Source: Onchocerca volvulus
Lineage: Eukaryota > Nematoda > Chromadorea > Rhabditida > Onchocercidae
Assembly: GCA_000499405.2 (NCBI GenBank)
Contig: HG738137.1
Coordinates: 14,935,661 to 14,999,660 of the forward strand
Reading direction: 5' to 3'
Length of the DNA: 64,000 nucleotides
Part shown: positions 12,701 through 27,300 of the stretch, piece after piece
Layout: the number at the start of each line of letters is the position of its first letter
Position numbering within the stretch: the first letter of the stretch is position 1
Notes under the pieces: model-generated
What the model was told of the DNA's origin: nothing
Seen by the model: only the letters and a program-made list of their open reading frames with translations
Database searches by the model: none
Made by a program: the position numbers and the translations under genes

Positions 12701-15700
12701 AAAGTTATATTTACAAACTTCTAGTTGCAGTTATACCGAAACTATCAATATTGTCTTAGTTTAATAATAAGATTGTTTTTAATAGACATCTGGCAGATCG
12801 TTTGGGAACACCATATTTGCAAAGGACGTTAAATCAACAACTGACAAATCATATCAAAGATACATTACCGGCGTTGAGAGATTCTCTGCAAAAAAAGCTG
12901 TATGCATTGGAAAAGGATGTTAATGAATATAAAAATTTCCAACCAAATGATCCGTCCAGAAAGACGAAAGCTCTTATGCAGTATGTATTGCTTCTGCTTT
13001 TATTTTTCTCGAATAATAAGACAAGTAGGGTAAGTGAAGGGCTTTTTAGTAATGCCGATCTGTGATTTAGTGATTTACATCTGTGAAGCGAAATTTTTTC
13101 GAAAGAGAATTTTTGTAAGTTATTGGGAACTTTTGTAGATATGATTCACAAAACCATTTACACAATTAGGGAATTCTATAATTGCAGAAAGTTTCCGGCT
13201 TTGTATTATTTATGCTGCAACATATTAAAGAGCAAAAATAGCAAAGCCGCCTTTTTTATCCATTCAAATTTTTATAGACATGAATGTGCAGTATTGATGT
13301 TCTGATTTTTTTCTTGTTTTTTATTTCTTAGAAAAAACTAAAATTATTCTTAGAATGGTGCAAACTTTTACAACCGATATCGAGCGATCAGTTGAAGGGT
13401 CATCATCAAAGGCCGTAAGTACAAATGAATTGTCAGGAGGTGCACGAATTAATCGAATTTTCCACGAACGATTTCCATTCGAGATTGTGAAAATGGAGAT
13501 CGATGAAAAGGTTAAATTTTTAAAATTATTGTCATTTTTGTTAATTGAATAAGATTATGTGCACCTGAAGTTGGCCTAAGCTTAATATTTCGTTTCAGTT
13601 TTTAAACTAAGATTTTGCAAGAGCTTGGCTTTATTATATTAAGCTCATATTTTTCTATTTCCCATTCATAAAAATGTAAGTTTTTATATATTTCAAAAAG
13701 AATTTCTCTTCATTTTATTTAATCTAATCTGGTTTTCATTTTTACTTATTACCCTATTACACGATAGTATACGCTTTCAGTACGTCTATCGTATAGGCAT
13801 AGTATTTTCTAGACATAATTTTTTTTTTTTTTTTAATGTATGTGAAAAGTGAAGTGTAAGTATACAACACGAAATTGGCTCCTGATTCCTTTCTGCTTGT
13901 GTAGATCTAATTTTATAGGAAATGAGAAGAGAAATACAAATCGCTATACGTAACATCCATGGTATCCGAGTTGGTCTTTTCACTCCCGATATGGCTTTTG
14001 AAGCTATAGTGAAGAAACAGATCGAACGTCTAAAAGAACCATCATTAAAATGTGTTGATTTAGTTGTTAATGAATTGGCTGCTGTTGTGCGACAGTGTGC
14101 TGAATGTGTAAGTTTTTCTATTTTTATTGTTTACTTAACTTTGAGTTTTATTTTATAGTTTTTATGATTGAAAATTAAAATTCATTTTAATATTTCATTC
14201 TTCTCATGGCTCATTCAGGACAAATAGAGATAGCTATAAGCTTGTAAGGTTAGAATGATGTAATGACAGCAATTAGTAATTTTAACAGATAGGAAGGTTT
14301 CCTTTTTTAAATAGTTTTATGTTCCAGGTTGCGCGCTATCCAAGATTACGCGATGAAATTGAGCGAATTGTAACGACAAATATGAGAGAAAAAGAACAGT
14401 CTGCAAAATATCACATATCTATGCTTGTTGATTACGAGCTTGCTTATATGAATACTAATCATGAGGATTTCATCGGGTTTTCAAAGCAAGTTTTCATTTG
14501 TGATAATTGATTTTCAGTCCTTGTCTTAATCTTAACAATATGTATATTGCTGATTGTTTATAAAGAAGAGCTCACTATTAGGCAGTCATTATAATGTGAC
14601 TTAATAATGGGGTTATACTACTTTTGAATTTATGGTAGTTAAGTTTATACGTAAAAATTCATTTCGCGGTATCAACCAATGCCCGTAATCTGTTCGGAGG
14701 AATTTATTTGACGCAACCATTATATCTCGAAATCGTGTTTGCGTTATTCTGATCGATAACGACAGTATACGAAGTTTATATTTCAAAATATTATTTTTCT
14801 TAGAAATCGTGCATAACAATTTTTTATTTTATAGCGAGGAAGCAAAGGCATCATCGACTTCACAAAAGAAAAATCTAGGTAATCAGGTGATAAGGAAAGG
14901 CTGGTTATCAGTGCACAATATATCGTTTGTACGTGGTTCAAAAAATTGTTGGTTTGTACTCACATCTGATAGCTTATCATGGTATAAGGATGACGAGGTA
15001 TGTTATTTTCATCCCTTTTTATTCTCATTACTTTCATGTTTTCAGCTTTCACCTACAGGTTTATGTAATTTTTTTTCATCTCTTTGTTAGTTTGTTTGAC
15101 CAAATCTATTTTCCTGCACGACAAAGAAAAATTAAATGATTTTTTTTTTTTTTTTAAATAGTCAATGTGTAATTATTCAGTACAGTTTTTTGTGGACATT
15201 GATTTACTTTAGGCCAGAAATGTTTCTGTGTTGATCTGTTAAAAGCATTTCGCATCATGAACTTTAGGTTAACAAGCAGATTATCTTTGTTGCTAATTGC
15301 TTAAATTTTTTTTTTCTTTGAAGCTTTCATTTTTCAAACTTCGGTATATTTATTACTGTCCTAAGATAGAGATATGTTATCCAGCTAATTTTGGCTAATG
15401 ATATTTTTTTTTTTCTTGAACTTAAAGCCATCCAATTATAGGAAAAGGAAAAAAAATATATGCTACCATTGGATGGAATAAAATTGCGAGATCTCGAAGC
15501 TGGTTTTATGTCAAAGCAGCACAAATTCGCTCTATTCTATCCCGACGGAAAGTAAGTTTTTTGTCTCTTTTTTTGGCAATTGAAATAATTTATAATTGCA
15601 AAGCTAAAGAAAGAAAAAATGCTAAATAACTAACAAAATCGTTAATTGGAAAATCCAGTTCAAGCATTATATTATGTCTGCTTTTTGCTTTTTTGTGCAT

Positions 15701-18700
15701 TTTTACTATTGCTATGCTTTTACGAAAATTATTCGTAGTTGTTTGCCTGTTGCATTAGGCATACTTTGATAATAATCTGAAGTTTTTTGAAAAAAATTTT
15801 TTTAGAAAACGTAATCAATTTTCTTTCCGTTTTCATTTCTCTTTTTCAATGATTTCCTTAATTTCAGCACGTAAGCAATTTAATTATTTTGCTGGAAAAT
15901 TGATATGGCCTGACGGAGGGATGCTTGTTGAATTTATGCGGCTAAATATTTTTCTCAAATTTGTAATCCAAGGTTTGAGATATTGGGCTGGTGTTGTTGT
16001 TTCGAGGGAGAAAGAAAGTTATATCTGTGGTTTTGAGATAATAAAGAATGATATGACTATTGTATTTTGTTAGAAGTTTCATTTCTGCAGATGGATCATT
16101 TTGCGGATATATGAAAATAAATCAGGAATTTCCAGAAAAAACATCTCCAGCCCATTTCTACTGATTAATATTTGCATTCTTTTTTCTTTAATTTCTCCTA
16201 ACACGAAATATTTTATATTCTTTTTGCAGAAGGTAATTATAACAACATAATATTTCAGTAACTTTTCTTTTTGAAATTGAAATGTTGTAAATTAGTTTAT
16301 CTAAAAGTTAGTGATGAATCGTGTATGGAAATAGGAAATATGTGTATGTTCGATATTCGTTCAGTCAACTAACGTTCAGTCAACTAACGCAATTTCACAA
16401 AATTAGGGCCTTTAATTTTAGATGCTTTTGTTTTAGTTACTGAAAAATTTTAGCATGTAATTTTTAGTATAGTGAAATGTGATTATATAAAATTTCGGCC
16501 TCTCATATGACATAATATGTACTCACAGTTGAATCAACTCGTTATGGCTATAAAAATAAAAATAAAAGTGCGAGAAATGAGGGCGGAATAGTTCCTAACA
16601 TTAGTTGGTAATTGAGATTAATAATTCTAGTGAATAAGAGCGAGGACCGGAAGGTTGCAATACTATGAGCAGAAAAACTTATATACAAGTTACACCTCAA
16701 AAATATTATAAGTATTGGAGAATACTCACTTATGGATATTTGAACTGCAAAAACGGCTCTAAAATTGATATTTGCGATCGATATTCTGTCAAAAGATAAT
16801 AAGTTTAGAGTCTAGTGAATGTTGTTAAATGAATGAATATGAAAGTATTAGGTGTTATTTCCCGTTATTTGACGCTCTAATTTTTTTTGTTTTTTTTTTT
16901 GTTTTTTGATGTTTTAGAGAATTGACCGATATATAAGCACTATTTGCCTTGAGAATGATATGAATTCTACTAACCGCATGAATTCTATGCATGTACATAG
17001 TTCATCATACCGAAGTAGAATGATACAAATTATGATGTATTTTTCAGGAATATCTATAAGGACTATAAACAATTAGAATTGAGCGCTAGCAATCTGGATG
17101 AAGTAGATGCCTGGAAAGCATCATTTCTTCGTGCTGGTGTTTATCCAGAAAAGGAGAAACCAGCCGAGGATGGTGAGGTAAAATTTTCAGTTTTCAAATT
17201 TTTACTTGAAATTTTACACCATATTAATATCGAATAGAAATTTAGAAATCCAATTTTTTTTTTCTACTTAAGATCCTCTTAAGTTTTCTTTACTTTTTTG
17301 AATAAAGAATATTTTTTTAACAGGCTGTTACGGAAATTGAAGAAACATCAGTGGATCCACAGCTTGAACGTCAAGTGGAAACAATTCGTAATTTGGTTGA
17401 TTCTTACATGCGGATTGTAACAAAGACAATTCGAGATCTCGTACCAAAAGCAATTATGTTTCTTATTGTTAATAAAGTAAGATTATCTGGTGTTTAAAAG
17501 TTTCTCTTTGCAAAATCGACCTAACTTATACTGATGTAGAAATAAGAATGGTTATTGAATAGAAGCAGTGTCGAAAATCTTTCATTGCCACATGTGCACA
17601 TATGTAGAAGCACATAAACTGGAAAAAAAAAAAAGGAAATTCAAGTTTATTTCTAATCGCTTGTTTTTCAATTCGAGAGTTACTTTTCAGGTTAGTGAAT
17701 TTTTGCGCGATGGTGACCTTTTGGCTAATCTCTATCAACTTGGTGATACAGTCAGTTTTTCCTAGTTTTTTCTAAATAAAATAACAAAATCAATAAAATG
17801 CTTCGTTCTTCTTTATGATTGATTAAACTAAAGCTCATTTTTAACGAGTCTACCCTCCTTCCGTCTTTGATTATTATTTTTTCCTGATGTTACATGGTAA
17901 CTAGTAGAATTCTTGTTAGGATTCGCTGATGGAAGAAAGCCAATTCGAAGCGCAGAAACGAGAGGAAATGTTTCGAATGTATCATGCTTGCAAGGAAGCG
18001 TTAAAAATTATTGGCGAAGTGAATATGTCTACAATGTCTACTGATGCACCTCCTGCAGTGTCAAGTGATTGGTTAAGGTAACTATTTTGGAGAAAATTAT
18101 TTTTGTTAAACTAAGTCTTATAAAGAAAACTCCGACTATAGTCGACATCACTTGGGTTTGGTGGAGAAATGTCTTTCTATTTATAACATCTAATAAGCCC
18201 ATTTTTTACTCAGAAATAGATATCGTTGCTTCAAATAGTACAAAAAAGATTTCCGACTTCAGATCCAATGGACCGTCACCGGTACCGCGACCTGGATTGG
18301 GTGGTGGATTAGCTGCACAGCGTCCAGCTCCAATGCCACCACGACCGACGGGGAATATGCAGAACGCTTCACTTGCAAATAGACCACTACCTGGACCACC
18401 TGGTGGCCTTCCCGCTCCGATACTACCTACGTAAGTGTATTAATGTATTTATGTTTTAAAGTTGTAGCATAAGTCATTTTTGATGTATGTTTCGCATTAG
18501 CTTCTCTAAATTTTAGAATCTGATTCTATTTTGTTTCTTTATCAAACATTAAGTAAGCATTTTGGTCCCATTCATGAAAGATATGGAGAAAAATCCTGTA
18601 CTATGTGATAGATTACAAGATGTTTTTTTATAATTGATAATTAATAGTCATAGAAAATTTGAGAAACTAATATTCTGTAGCTGTTTTATTTGCTTAGCAC

Positions 18701-19502
18701 TAATTTCTCATTAAAAATATAAATTTTGGAATCATTTAGGCGTCCAAAATAATTCACCGAAGGGTAAATGATTGGCGTTTTTTTAATCACTATTATAGTA
18801 AAAAATTATTATGCATGTTCAGTTATTAATCTGACATCATAATAGCATTGTTATTTATAATAAAATATAGTAGTTGTGATTATTATAATAGTAATAGCTA
18901 GTCGCTTTTTCACTACCGAAACCCATTTCTCGAAGTTGATCGTTTGTCTGCTAATATCTTGCATGAAATTGTAGGAAAATTGTTTATTTAATTTTCTTTT
19001 TACATTATTCTAGAGGAATGAAAACGAGTGAGTAATCTGAAGACATCGAATTTCTATGAACAAACAGCGAAATTGATTGTCATTATATATGAAATTCTTA
19101 AATCTTTCAATATCGCTTAGAGATAATTCCTTATATTTCCCGGTTAAAGCTATCTGACTAATTTCATATTATTGAAAATTTAGTGAGCAAATATTTTAAT
19201 TGATGAATGCTATGGCAATTAATGTTGTGAATTTTATGTTTTAATCATCCTAGTGCATGATTTGTGATATAGATATTATGTGTTGTGTTGTTGGACAAAG
19301 TGATAAGGGTGGTTTGCAAATGATAGCATTTGATTTAAAATAGCAAACTGTGAAGTACACCATTTGTTTTGCTCAAATTTCTTCCGAACATCTTAATAAG
19401 CATTTATTTTGTTTCAGTCGAGTGCATAACAGTTCAACGGTTCAAAACGGTATACCCCCAAGGATACCAGATCGACCGCAAATACCTTCACGTCCTTATT
19501 AA
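9703..19502 (+). CDS. dyn-1: Dynamin, large GTPase of endocytic vesicle scission (complete, 19 exons, 843 aa)
   Basis: Exons: 9703-9759, 9890-9999, 10107-10183, 10382-10531, 11670-11860, 12013-12124, 12547-12655, 12786-12980, 13354-13510, 13919-14107, 14328-14485, 14835-14997, 15442-15551, 17048-17177, 17324-17476, 17691-17750, 17920-18077, 18263-18430, 19418-19502. Total 2532 nt, in phase throughout. All classical dynamin parts are present: GTPase domain with P-loop GGQSAGKSS (residues 40-48), DLPG (139-142) and TKLD (208-211); middle domain; PH domain (about 512-625, starting VIRKGWL and containing WYKDDE); GED (about 655-755, [15 protein letters not shown] and MEESQ); and a Pro/Arg-rich tail (about 760-843) with PxxP stretches for SH3 partners. 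The family assembles as helices around membrane necks and cuts vesicles free during endocytosis. Length is close to the roughly 830 aa of C. elegans DYN-1. Intron 11 is GC-AG. Introns 4 (1.1 kb), 13 (1.5 kb) and 18 (1.0 kb) are long and hold no convincing exon. Intron 13 has a 15-bp tandem repeat near 16359-16388. Confidence 0.97.
14486..14834 (+). other. GC-AG intron in dynamin
   Basis: The coding phase requires exon 11 to end at 14485 before GCAAGT, giving F-S-N-E-E across the join. Using the nearby GT (CAA|GTTTTC) would put exon 12 in a frame that stops within about 16 codons. The donor GCAAGT is the strong form typical of GC-AG introns. Confidence 0.85.
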
Positions 19503-21389
19503 ATTCCAACTAAATGCTACGATCTTCCTCCTTTTCTCCCATGTAAATATTTTTCTTTATTAGAAGTGAGCTTTATTGAAGTTTAAATTCAAATAATGGC
19601 ACTTAAAAGCCACTTTAATTCAAACTTTGAGAAATTAGCAAAAGCAATTTAGATACCATTCTAATGAATAATACTGTCCATGGTTCCATTTTACATTTAG
19701 TTCAACGCATCTGACAAATAGTTTTGGTAGGGTCTAAACCTCTTAAATAAACTCACTACAACGTGCTTAGTATTTGTTTATACACTTCGTTATATGGAAG
19801 CGCCGTTTTTTACGAATCGTTCTCTATTTTCTCCGATGATTTTTCAATATGCACACTTCACGAAAGCATTTCTAATGAATTTTGTGATTTAAGAGTTTGT
19901 AATCTGTGTTTAGTTTAAAAGAGATATTGTGGGCAGCTTTCAAAACAAAATACATAGTTTAAGAGCAATGACTTGTTCGTTTATTCTTATACTGCAGGAA
20001 AAAATCGAAATCATTTAGAATACATTGGAGTCTGGTAAAAATTTAAAATGAAGAGAAAGCCGATGACACATTCCTCTAATTTTACAGTTTCCTGGTATTC
20101 ATAGTTAAATAATCCGCTATAACGCTAACTGTTTTATCGAGCAGGAGCAGAAGTAGAAATTGAACGCTTATTTTCCCACTGGGGCAAGGTTCGTTTTCTA
20201 TTACATATGAGACATTCTATAAATTGTGGGAATTTTCAAATTTTAATGCATTTTATTAATAATTTGAAATTCTTGCTTTATTTTCCTGTTTTGTCCCTAA
20301 TTAAATTAAATAGCCTTATAAAGTATTTGTAGTAAATCTTGTAAATTATGGCCGTAAAACTCTTCATGTCTACATCTATTTTGCTATGATTTATTTCCCC
20401 TTACCGACAACTTCGCTTTTCTCTTCAATTTTGTTTGAATTTTTTGGATGGAAATGGAGAGATGGAGCTGAATAAGTTCCTCAGTTCAATCTCTGCTTCA
20501 GGTCTTCAAGTAAATTTAAAAGTAAATATCTTTTTATCAAAGCTTCCTACAATTTGAAAGGTTTTAAAACTAAATCTTGGATTCGTTGCTTCCAACAATC
20601 TCTCTAGTGTCATTGCATTTTATTTCTTATTGTTAAAATAGAAGGGAATTTTAGAATTACGGAGTACATTTTATCAAGCATTTTCTCTTACTGAATACAC
20701 TTATGCTATCAAATTCCTTTAAAAAGTATTTTTCAAGGATTTTTCATTCAATTATGACAATATTCATGTGGATAATTTATGTAGCAAAGTACTGTTCATA
20801 AATAAATGTATCTCTTTGTCTTGTGGTTTACTATCTTCACATATTTGAATTCTGCGTTTTCAATGTTGCGCTCCCGAAAGTTGTTTTATTTTAATACCGA
20901 CAAGAGTTGCTAGGTCCTTTCCAGTCAATCCACCACAAAAAGAAATGGAGATCCAATTTAATTCAAACAAATTGAAAGGAAAAAGTAACCCTTAAAAAAA
21001 AAAAAAAAAAAGTTTGTGCAGAATGCTACCTACAACCAGTAAAAAATATGTTCCACGAAACGAAATAAAATGGATTTAAAAAATACAGTCTTACGGAAGG
21101 AATCTTCATTTTGGTTTTGCGATTTCTTCATCACAGAAAATAAAGGTTATTTGTTGGGATTTAGCATACACACGGCTTTCCTATAAGGAAAATTTCCTAA
21201 TTCCAAATTTAAATATCTTTAAACACATTCAAAGACATTTCTAATTAAAATATTAACGGAAAATGTACAAAGAGGTTTAATTAATAAATCCATAAAGATA
21301 TAAATGAAAGAAGCTGAAGCCTTCCAATCTTCTAAGGTGTTTAGTATTTCAAATAAAATAATACAGTTAACGAATGAATTAGTGAAATA
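19503..21389. other. Convergent intergenic region between dynamin and knl-2
   Basis: About 1.9 kb holding the 3' UTRs of two convergent genes. AATAAA signals on the plus strand near 19745 (CTTAAATAAACTC) and 20803 could serve dynamin. I see no extra exon, RNA gene or mobile element. A 19-base A run lies at about 20994-21012. Confidence 0.6.
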
Positions 21390-24300
21390 TTAATCCGTTT
21401 CTTCTTCAAAATATTCATCCGCTTCTGATTCTTTGTCACTGTCATCATGATGGCACTGGACTACTGGCAGATGTAAATGATAGTTTTTAGAAATGGATGA
21501 TTTTGTTACATTTCCACGACTTCTACCGTATTGATTCTTTACTTTTAACATTTTATGAACATAACGTAACTGTTGTTCTCTGTAAAATTGTAATCTAAAT
21601 TTTTATAACATTTAATTCAAAAATTTCATATATTTCCTTGCAATTTCTATTCTCAGCTTTCCCATAATCCAAGCGTTTAGCCGAATTCCACATTCCAGTA
21701 GTTGCCGTATGCGCTTCGGACATAGAAGTTTTTCTTATATTACAAAGTAGCAGACAAGAGACTCTGCTGAAGAGTTAAAAACAGGAAAAAAAAAAAGAAA
21801 AACCCGCATAGCTGAAACTGTTAAAAAAAAAAAATGATAATAACAGTAAACTTACCTATAAGCTTCATCATCTGGATCAAATCTGAATGGAATATAAGAA
21901 TCTTTTGGGGGTTTTCTTGGTGTTGAAGAGCCTGGTGAATCAGGTATATGGATTAACTTTTTGCGGCGAATATTCTTTCGAATAGATTTCGGTGTTGGTG
22001 TACGCAACACAGATAATAATGAATCATCAGAGTCAAAAGTTATCACTGATGGCATCATCTGAAATGTTCAGTAATTTAGTCTTCCGAACAGTTGAAAAGA
22101 TTTACACGAAAGTTGTATTGGAAAATGAGAAGCAAAACTACTGAAATAAAAATCTACTGAAATTTAAGAACTGACTGCTACATTTGGTCCTACATCCATT
22201 GTTTCTTCGAAAAAATCTGAACCATCGCCCGCTTTCAGATACTGCCGAGTGAACCGATCTGCTTGGATCTGATATGCAACCGTTCCAACCTATTATGCAT
22301 TTTTATATTTCAAATAAAAAACAAAAACAAGAATACTGGAAAAACAAAGGTTCATCTAAAAGTGTCCGAATTAAAATTTTTTAATTAAGTCAAATATATC
22401 GTTAAGCCCAATGCCAATATGTGCATTAAATGACTTTCAGTTTCTTCAATGCCGAATCTTGATCTGACATTTATCACTATTATGGGTTTGATATAACTTA
22501 CTTTCGTTTTTCTAAGTGCATCTACCACATCAGCCGATACACTCGTCATTCTACTTTCTCTCGGAGAAACATTCAGCTTCAAAACCTCCATTGCTTGCTT
22601 ACGGCATTCTTCAGCTGTACGTGTTCTCATTGTTGCAGCAATATTTTCCCAATCTTTCTCACTTTGTGGGCATATAGCACGAAATGCCAACTAGAAATTT
22701 GTTCGTATTTGCTATTTCGAACAGCTATTAAGACTGTTAACAAATTAAACAAAATAATCTTTGAAATCATTCTTATTTGATGATTCCACTTTTCTAATGG
22801 TATCTGGTTCCACTGCTAATTTGTTTTTCTCATATGATTGCATAAAGAAAAGAATTTTCCCATGTCCGCAGAGTGAACAAACACGATATAAAACTTAATA
22901 CCTCAAACTGAATTACTTTTTATCGGGTAGAATAATTTCACGATTAAGTTTTTACTTTCAGTCTAGTATTGTCATTTCCTGTCCACTTTTTCGGTCGCGC
23001 ATTTTTCGTTTTTTCAATAACATCACCATTAACAACTCTGTCTGCTTTCGCATAGTCCATAATATCATTTTCCGATTCCACATCGCTAAACGATACAATC
23101 GGCTCTGTTTCTTTAACGCTATTGTCTTTGTCATTGTCCTTTCTTTTCACTACAAATTCATGAAAAGATCAAATTATATATACTGCTAATTAACATTTAA
23201 CTTTTCATTCGAGAAAAGTGAGAAAATAAAAGTGAACCGTTTTTTTTCGAAAAAGTGTTTTTTTTAGACTTGTTCTTCCGTTTTGGGGGAATGTTCCTAT
23301 GGGTTTTGATTTGACGTTTGCGTAATTTATGTCTTTTTGAAGTCTTTTGTTTTATGTCCTCTTCCGGCGAAGACATAATCACGCGTGAGCAATGCTGAAA
23401 ATGACAGAAGAATTTGTAACTTCGAGTAATAAAAGTACATTCGATCGAAAACAAGTAATTCAAAAAATTGCAGTACAACAAATAGAAAAAATTTGAACTT
23501 TTAACTTTTGTAATATCCAATCCTTAAAAATCAAAATTTACTTACAGGTCCACGTTTCCCATAGAAAGGTGTTACAGGTGTAAGTGGAGACAATTTTCTG
23601 TCATCACTATCGGAGGAAGAACTCTTACTGTCACTATAAGCAACGAGAGGAATTTCTCTGCTATTGACATCGTGAAGACTAGATTTTCGGCCTTTTTTTA
23701 ACAGCGATTTTTGTAAATTCGTTGCATGGAGAGTTGATGAAGAGCTCTGAAATTTGCAAGTAATTTTTTATCCATGAAATAAATGGTTCAACTCTATTCA
23801 CTATTTTGTATTTATTTATATTTCCACGTGGCAAAAAATAAATCAATCGATGAATTAAGATGCATAGCTCATTCCATTGTTTTATTTTTTTGTCATGAAC
23901 TATGAACAGAAAGACATTCCCAAAATTACTATTAAATAATTTTCTTATTTAACTATTACATGAAATAATCTCAAATCAATGAAAAATTTTACCACATCCG
24001 AAGCACTTGTCGAATATATAGAATCTGTTATAATCCCCACTGTTTTTATTGGAGAACCGTGAACATTGTACACAATTCGTTGCCCCGTCCACGTTGCCAA
24101 CCGTGGTTTAATAGTACGACCGCTTCTGCTAGTTTTCAACAAAGAAAGATTAGGACAATCTCTCACTGAAAGCATTATCATTTTTATAAAATAATGAAGA
24201 CTTGACTTTAAACTTATTCAATTAGCTAAAAAAAATAACAACATAAGATGGGAGAAAAATGAATGGCGAAAATAAAACACAAATAAAAGAGATAATTATA

Positions 24301-27300
24301 ATTATCAATTACCCGCATTTTTTTCTTCGAGCTTTACCCTCTTTGTTGGGACAAAACACTTGCTCTGCCAATATTTATTACTTCTCTTTCCAGGCTTTAT
24401 GTAATCTAAATAGCAAGAACCAACAAATATGGATATAAAATTTCGGTTCGATTGATTAAAATTGTTATAAGAAGAGGATCAAAATTTACAAGAATTTCCA
24501 GTTTGATATTGAACAGATTTTCCCGACGTGGGACACCTTGTCGATTTCAAATGCCTCCTATAGTTTTGATTGCTGTCATTAGAAGATGAGCTATCAGAAT
24601 CATTATCACCAGAATCATCATCAGCAGTCGAATTGTTTTCTGAACTCTGTTCAAAACCACGGTGATGCAAATTTTCCGTTTCATCATCTCCAATTTCAGA
24701 AATAGTCAGCGACTGTTGCGGCGGCAGTTGCGGTTCACTAAAATTTGATTTCTAAAATTTGAATTGTCTTATCTCAAACAATTCAAAATATGATCTCATG
24801 AAAAATTATTTGGCCTCGTGAAGAAATTCAGAAATCATCACAAATGTCTAGTAACTAAAGCATATGAACATAATATCCATACTCCGCTGTTAGTTGCTAA
24901 ATAATAATTCTTGAAAGAGAATAATAGAAAACTCACATATATGTATTGAAAAATAATGACAGGATGCGGTGCCAATCTTTTGGAAATCCATTTAAAAACT
25001 GTGTGACAAATTCTTTCGGATATCCTGAAGTAAAAATGGAATAAATCCATATTGATAAGATTCTCAGTTGACATAATATTGATATATTATATCAACCAAT
25101 TAGTAAAAAGACAAGATATAGGAAAAAATAATGACATAGAAAACTCTGAAATTTTAATGAGATTAGAAATTTCATGTTTATCTTCACTACAATTAATATA
25201 AAATATCAAATTGTTGATTATAGTTTAAATGAAAAAATAATGAGCTAGTTATAAGATCGCGTAGTTCAGGAACCAACTAATGACAGCAACAAAACGTACC
25301 TTGTTGTGCGGCTAATATTGTATTAATCGGTCCGATAAGTTCATACACGCCGATTTCAGTTCGCAGTAAACGATTACCTTCTACCGCAACAATACATGAT
25401 GTTTTCCAATCCAAATTTTTGTCACTAAATATGAATTTAAAGACAAACTTGATCGAATTGATGACTGACTCTGGATGCAATGCATATATATTGGTTTTCA
25501 TTTACTTTTAATAACTTGAAGTTTAATAAGCTTAAAAAGTCGAAAACAGCGAAGATAGCAGAGAATTAAGATAACTTACGGACGAAAACCAACTATAACG
25601 AAAGCAAAATTCGGGAAAATCTTCGAATGTCCTAAGTCATTTGCAGAAAATCGTATCGTCCAGTTACATAGATCTACTGGTTCTGAAGACATATTAGTCA
25701 ATGGATTAAAATATTTATTAACCATTTCCAATTCTAAGAGAACAAAGAAAAAAAACATAAATACTGACAAAGTCATTAAGTCCCACATCAATTTTAGATT
25801 CAGAAAAATGAGCTTCTGAAATTCCAACACGAAACATTTGGTGAGTAGCATGAATGTCAAGAAAAAGTAATATACTAAAAAAAAAAAAAAAATTCCTGCG
25901 CACCAACTACTTTTACTAAGAGAATATCTCTCAAATCTGCATTCCAACTTACTTGGACGGCGTCGCTGAAGAGGTAATAGTGGCATTTTGAACAACCTAT
26001 TATCCAGTGGCTTGTTTTTCAACATTTCTTTCTCGCCAGTCATCTTCTTGTTAATGGTAAATTTTTCATCATCAGCTAACACAGACTGATCATTACATTT
26101 TGGCATCAGTTCTCGCATACTGGAATCACGATTTAAAGATGTGACAGATATGTCAATGCTTTTCGAAAATCCACCAGTCGAATTCGTGTAGTTATCAGAG
26201 AATTTGGATGTAGACAGTTTTTCTTTACTTGTCTCTTCATCCTCCTCCGCAATTTTGTCCTTGATTAACAAACATTTTCCGCGTTTTGCATTAGAGACCG
26301 AAATCGATGACATTTCAGGCCCACGAAAATCTAAAATTAAAAACAAAAAACTTGAACAATCAAATGAAGAAATAATGCCCATTAAAAATAAATGAACATA
26401 TAAATTTATTTTCAAACTGAATGCCCTATCTTCAAAAACATTTCTGCGGAACTATATATGCATCCTCTCAGCACACACAATTTTTTTAGTAAGGAAGATA
26501 ATCCACAAAAATACATAATGTTAGTTGCTTTAATTACCATTACTAAATGTTGATGTGCGATGTCCATTGGTACGCAAACTTTTCGATAAATCTAGGAATA
26601 TACCACTGAGAATCACAGAATGTAATCTTTGCGATTCATTAAGTTTATTAGGCCTCACCACATTACTGTAATAATCGCGCAGAAGTTCCTGCCATTCATA
26701 TGGAAAACCATCCTTGAATCTTTCAATCAGTGTTTTTGGATATCCTTAAGGACAGCATTATTTCTGAAGAGCACCATTTCAAAAAAAAAAAAAAAAAAAA
26801 TCCATAACGTTTGAAACTGAGATCATAAAATTTGTCAATAACTTTTATAAAATATAGATGTCAACTAACTGTAAGTAACAAATTAACTGTGAATTCCATA
26901 ATAAAAATGGGGTTCTTTACGATAAATCTACTTTTTAGATTTTTTTTTTTTATCTACCTTCAATTAATATGTCTTAGAAATGTCAGCAGAAAGAATAACC
27001 AGTCAACTATCTAGTTTAAATAAAAAATCATGGCAAGTAATATCTCTTGCATGACACTACCAACTATCACTGTTTTTAGAACTTTAAAATCCGGAAATAG
27101 CAGTAGCTGTAATAAAAATAAGTTCTGACAAAATAACTCTTTTTTTTTGTTCATATGTTTCACTATGCTGAAAAATATTAACAAAATCGTAAAAAAATTT
27201 TACAATACTTTAAACAAATCTTGCTTACTCAAGTACAAAAAGAAAAAAGATAAAATAAAATTATGGAGATCTTAAATACCAAAAAACCGACACGGCATAT

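Noticed and set aside
15849..16073. 74-codon frame in dynamin intron 13
   Set aside because: It has no match to dynamin and no supporting donor and acceptor pair in the right phase. Exons 13 and 14 already join in frame with conserved PH-domain sequence.
17526..17738. Minus-strand frame over dynamin exon 16
   Set aside because: Antisense shadow of a conserved GED exon with an A-run-encoded Phe stretch.
25576..26415. Continuous 279-codon minus-strand frame
   Set aside because: It contains true knl-2 exons (26330-25953 and 25733-25580), but the middle (about 25816-25952) is intron read-through rich in Phe and hydrophobics. Splice sites and the 51-nt exon 25815-25765 in another frame give the correct reading.
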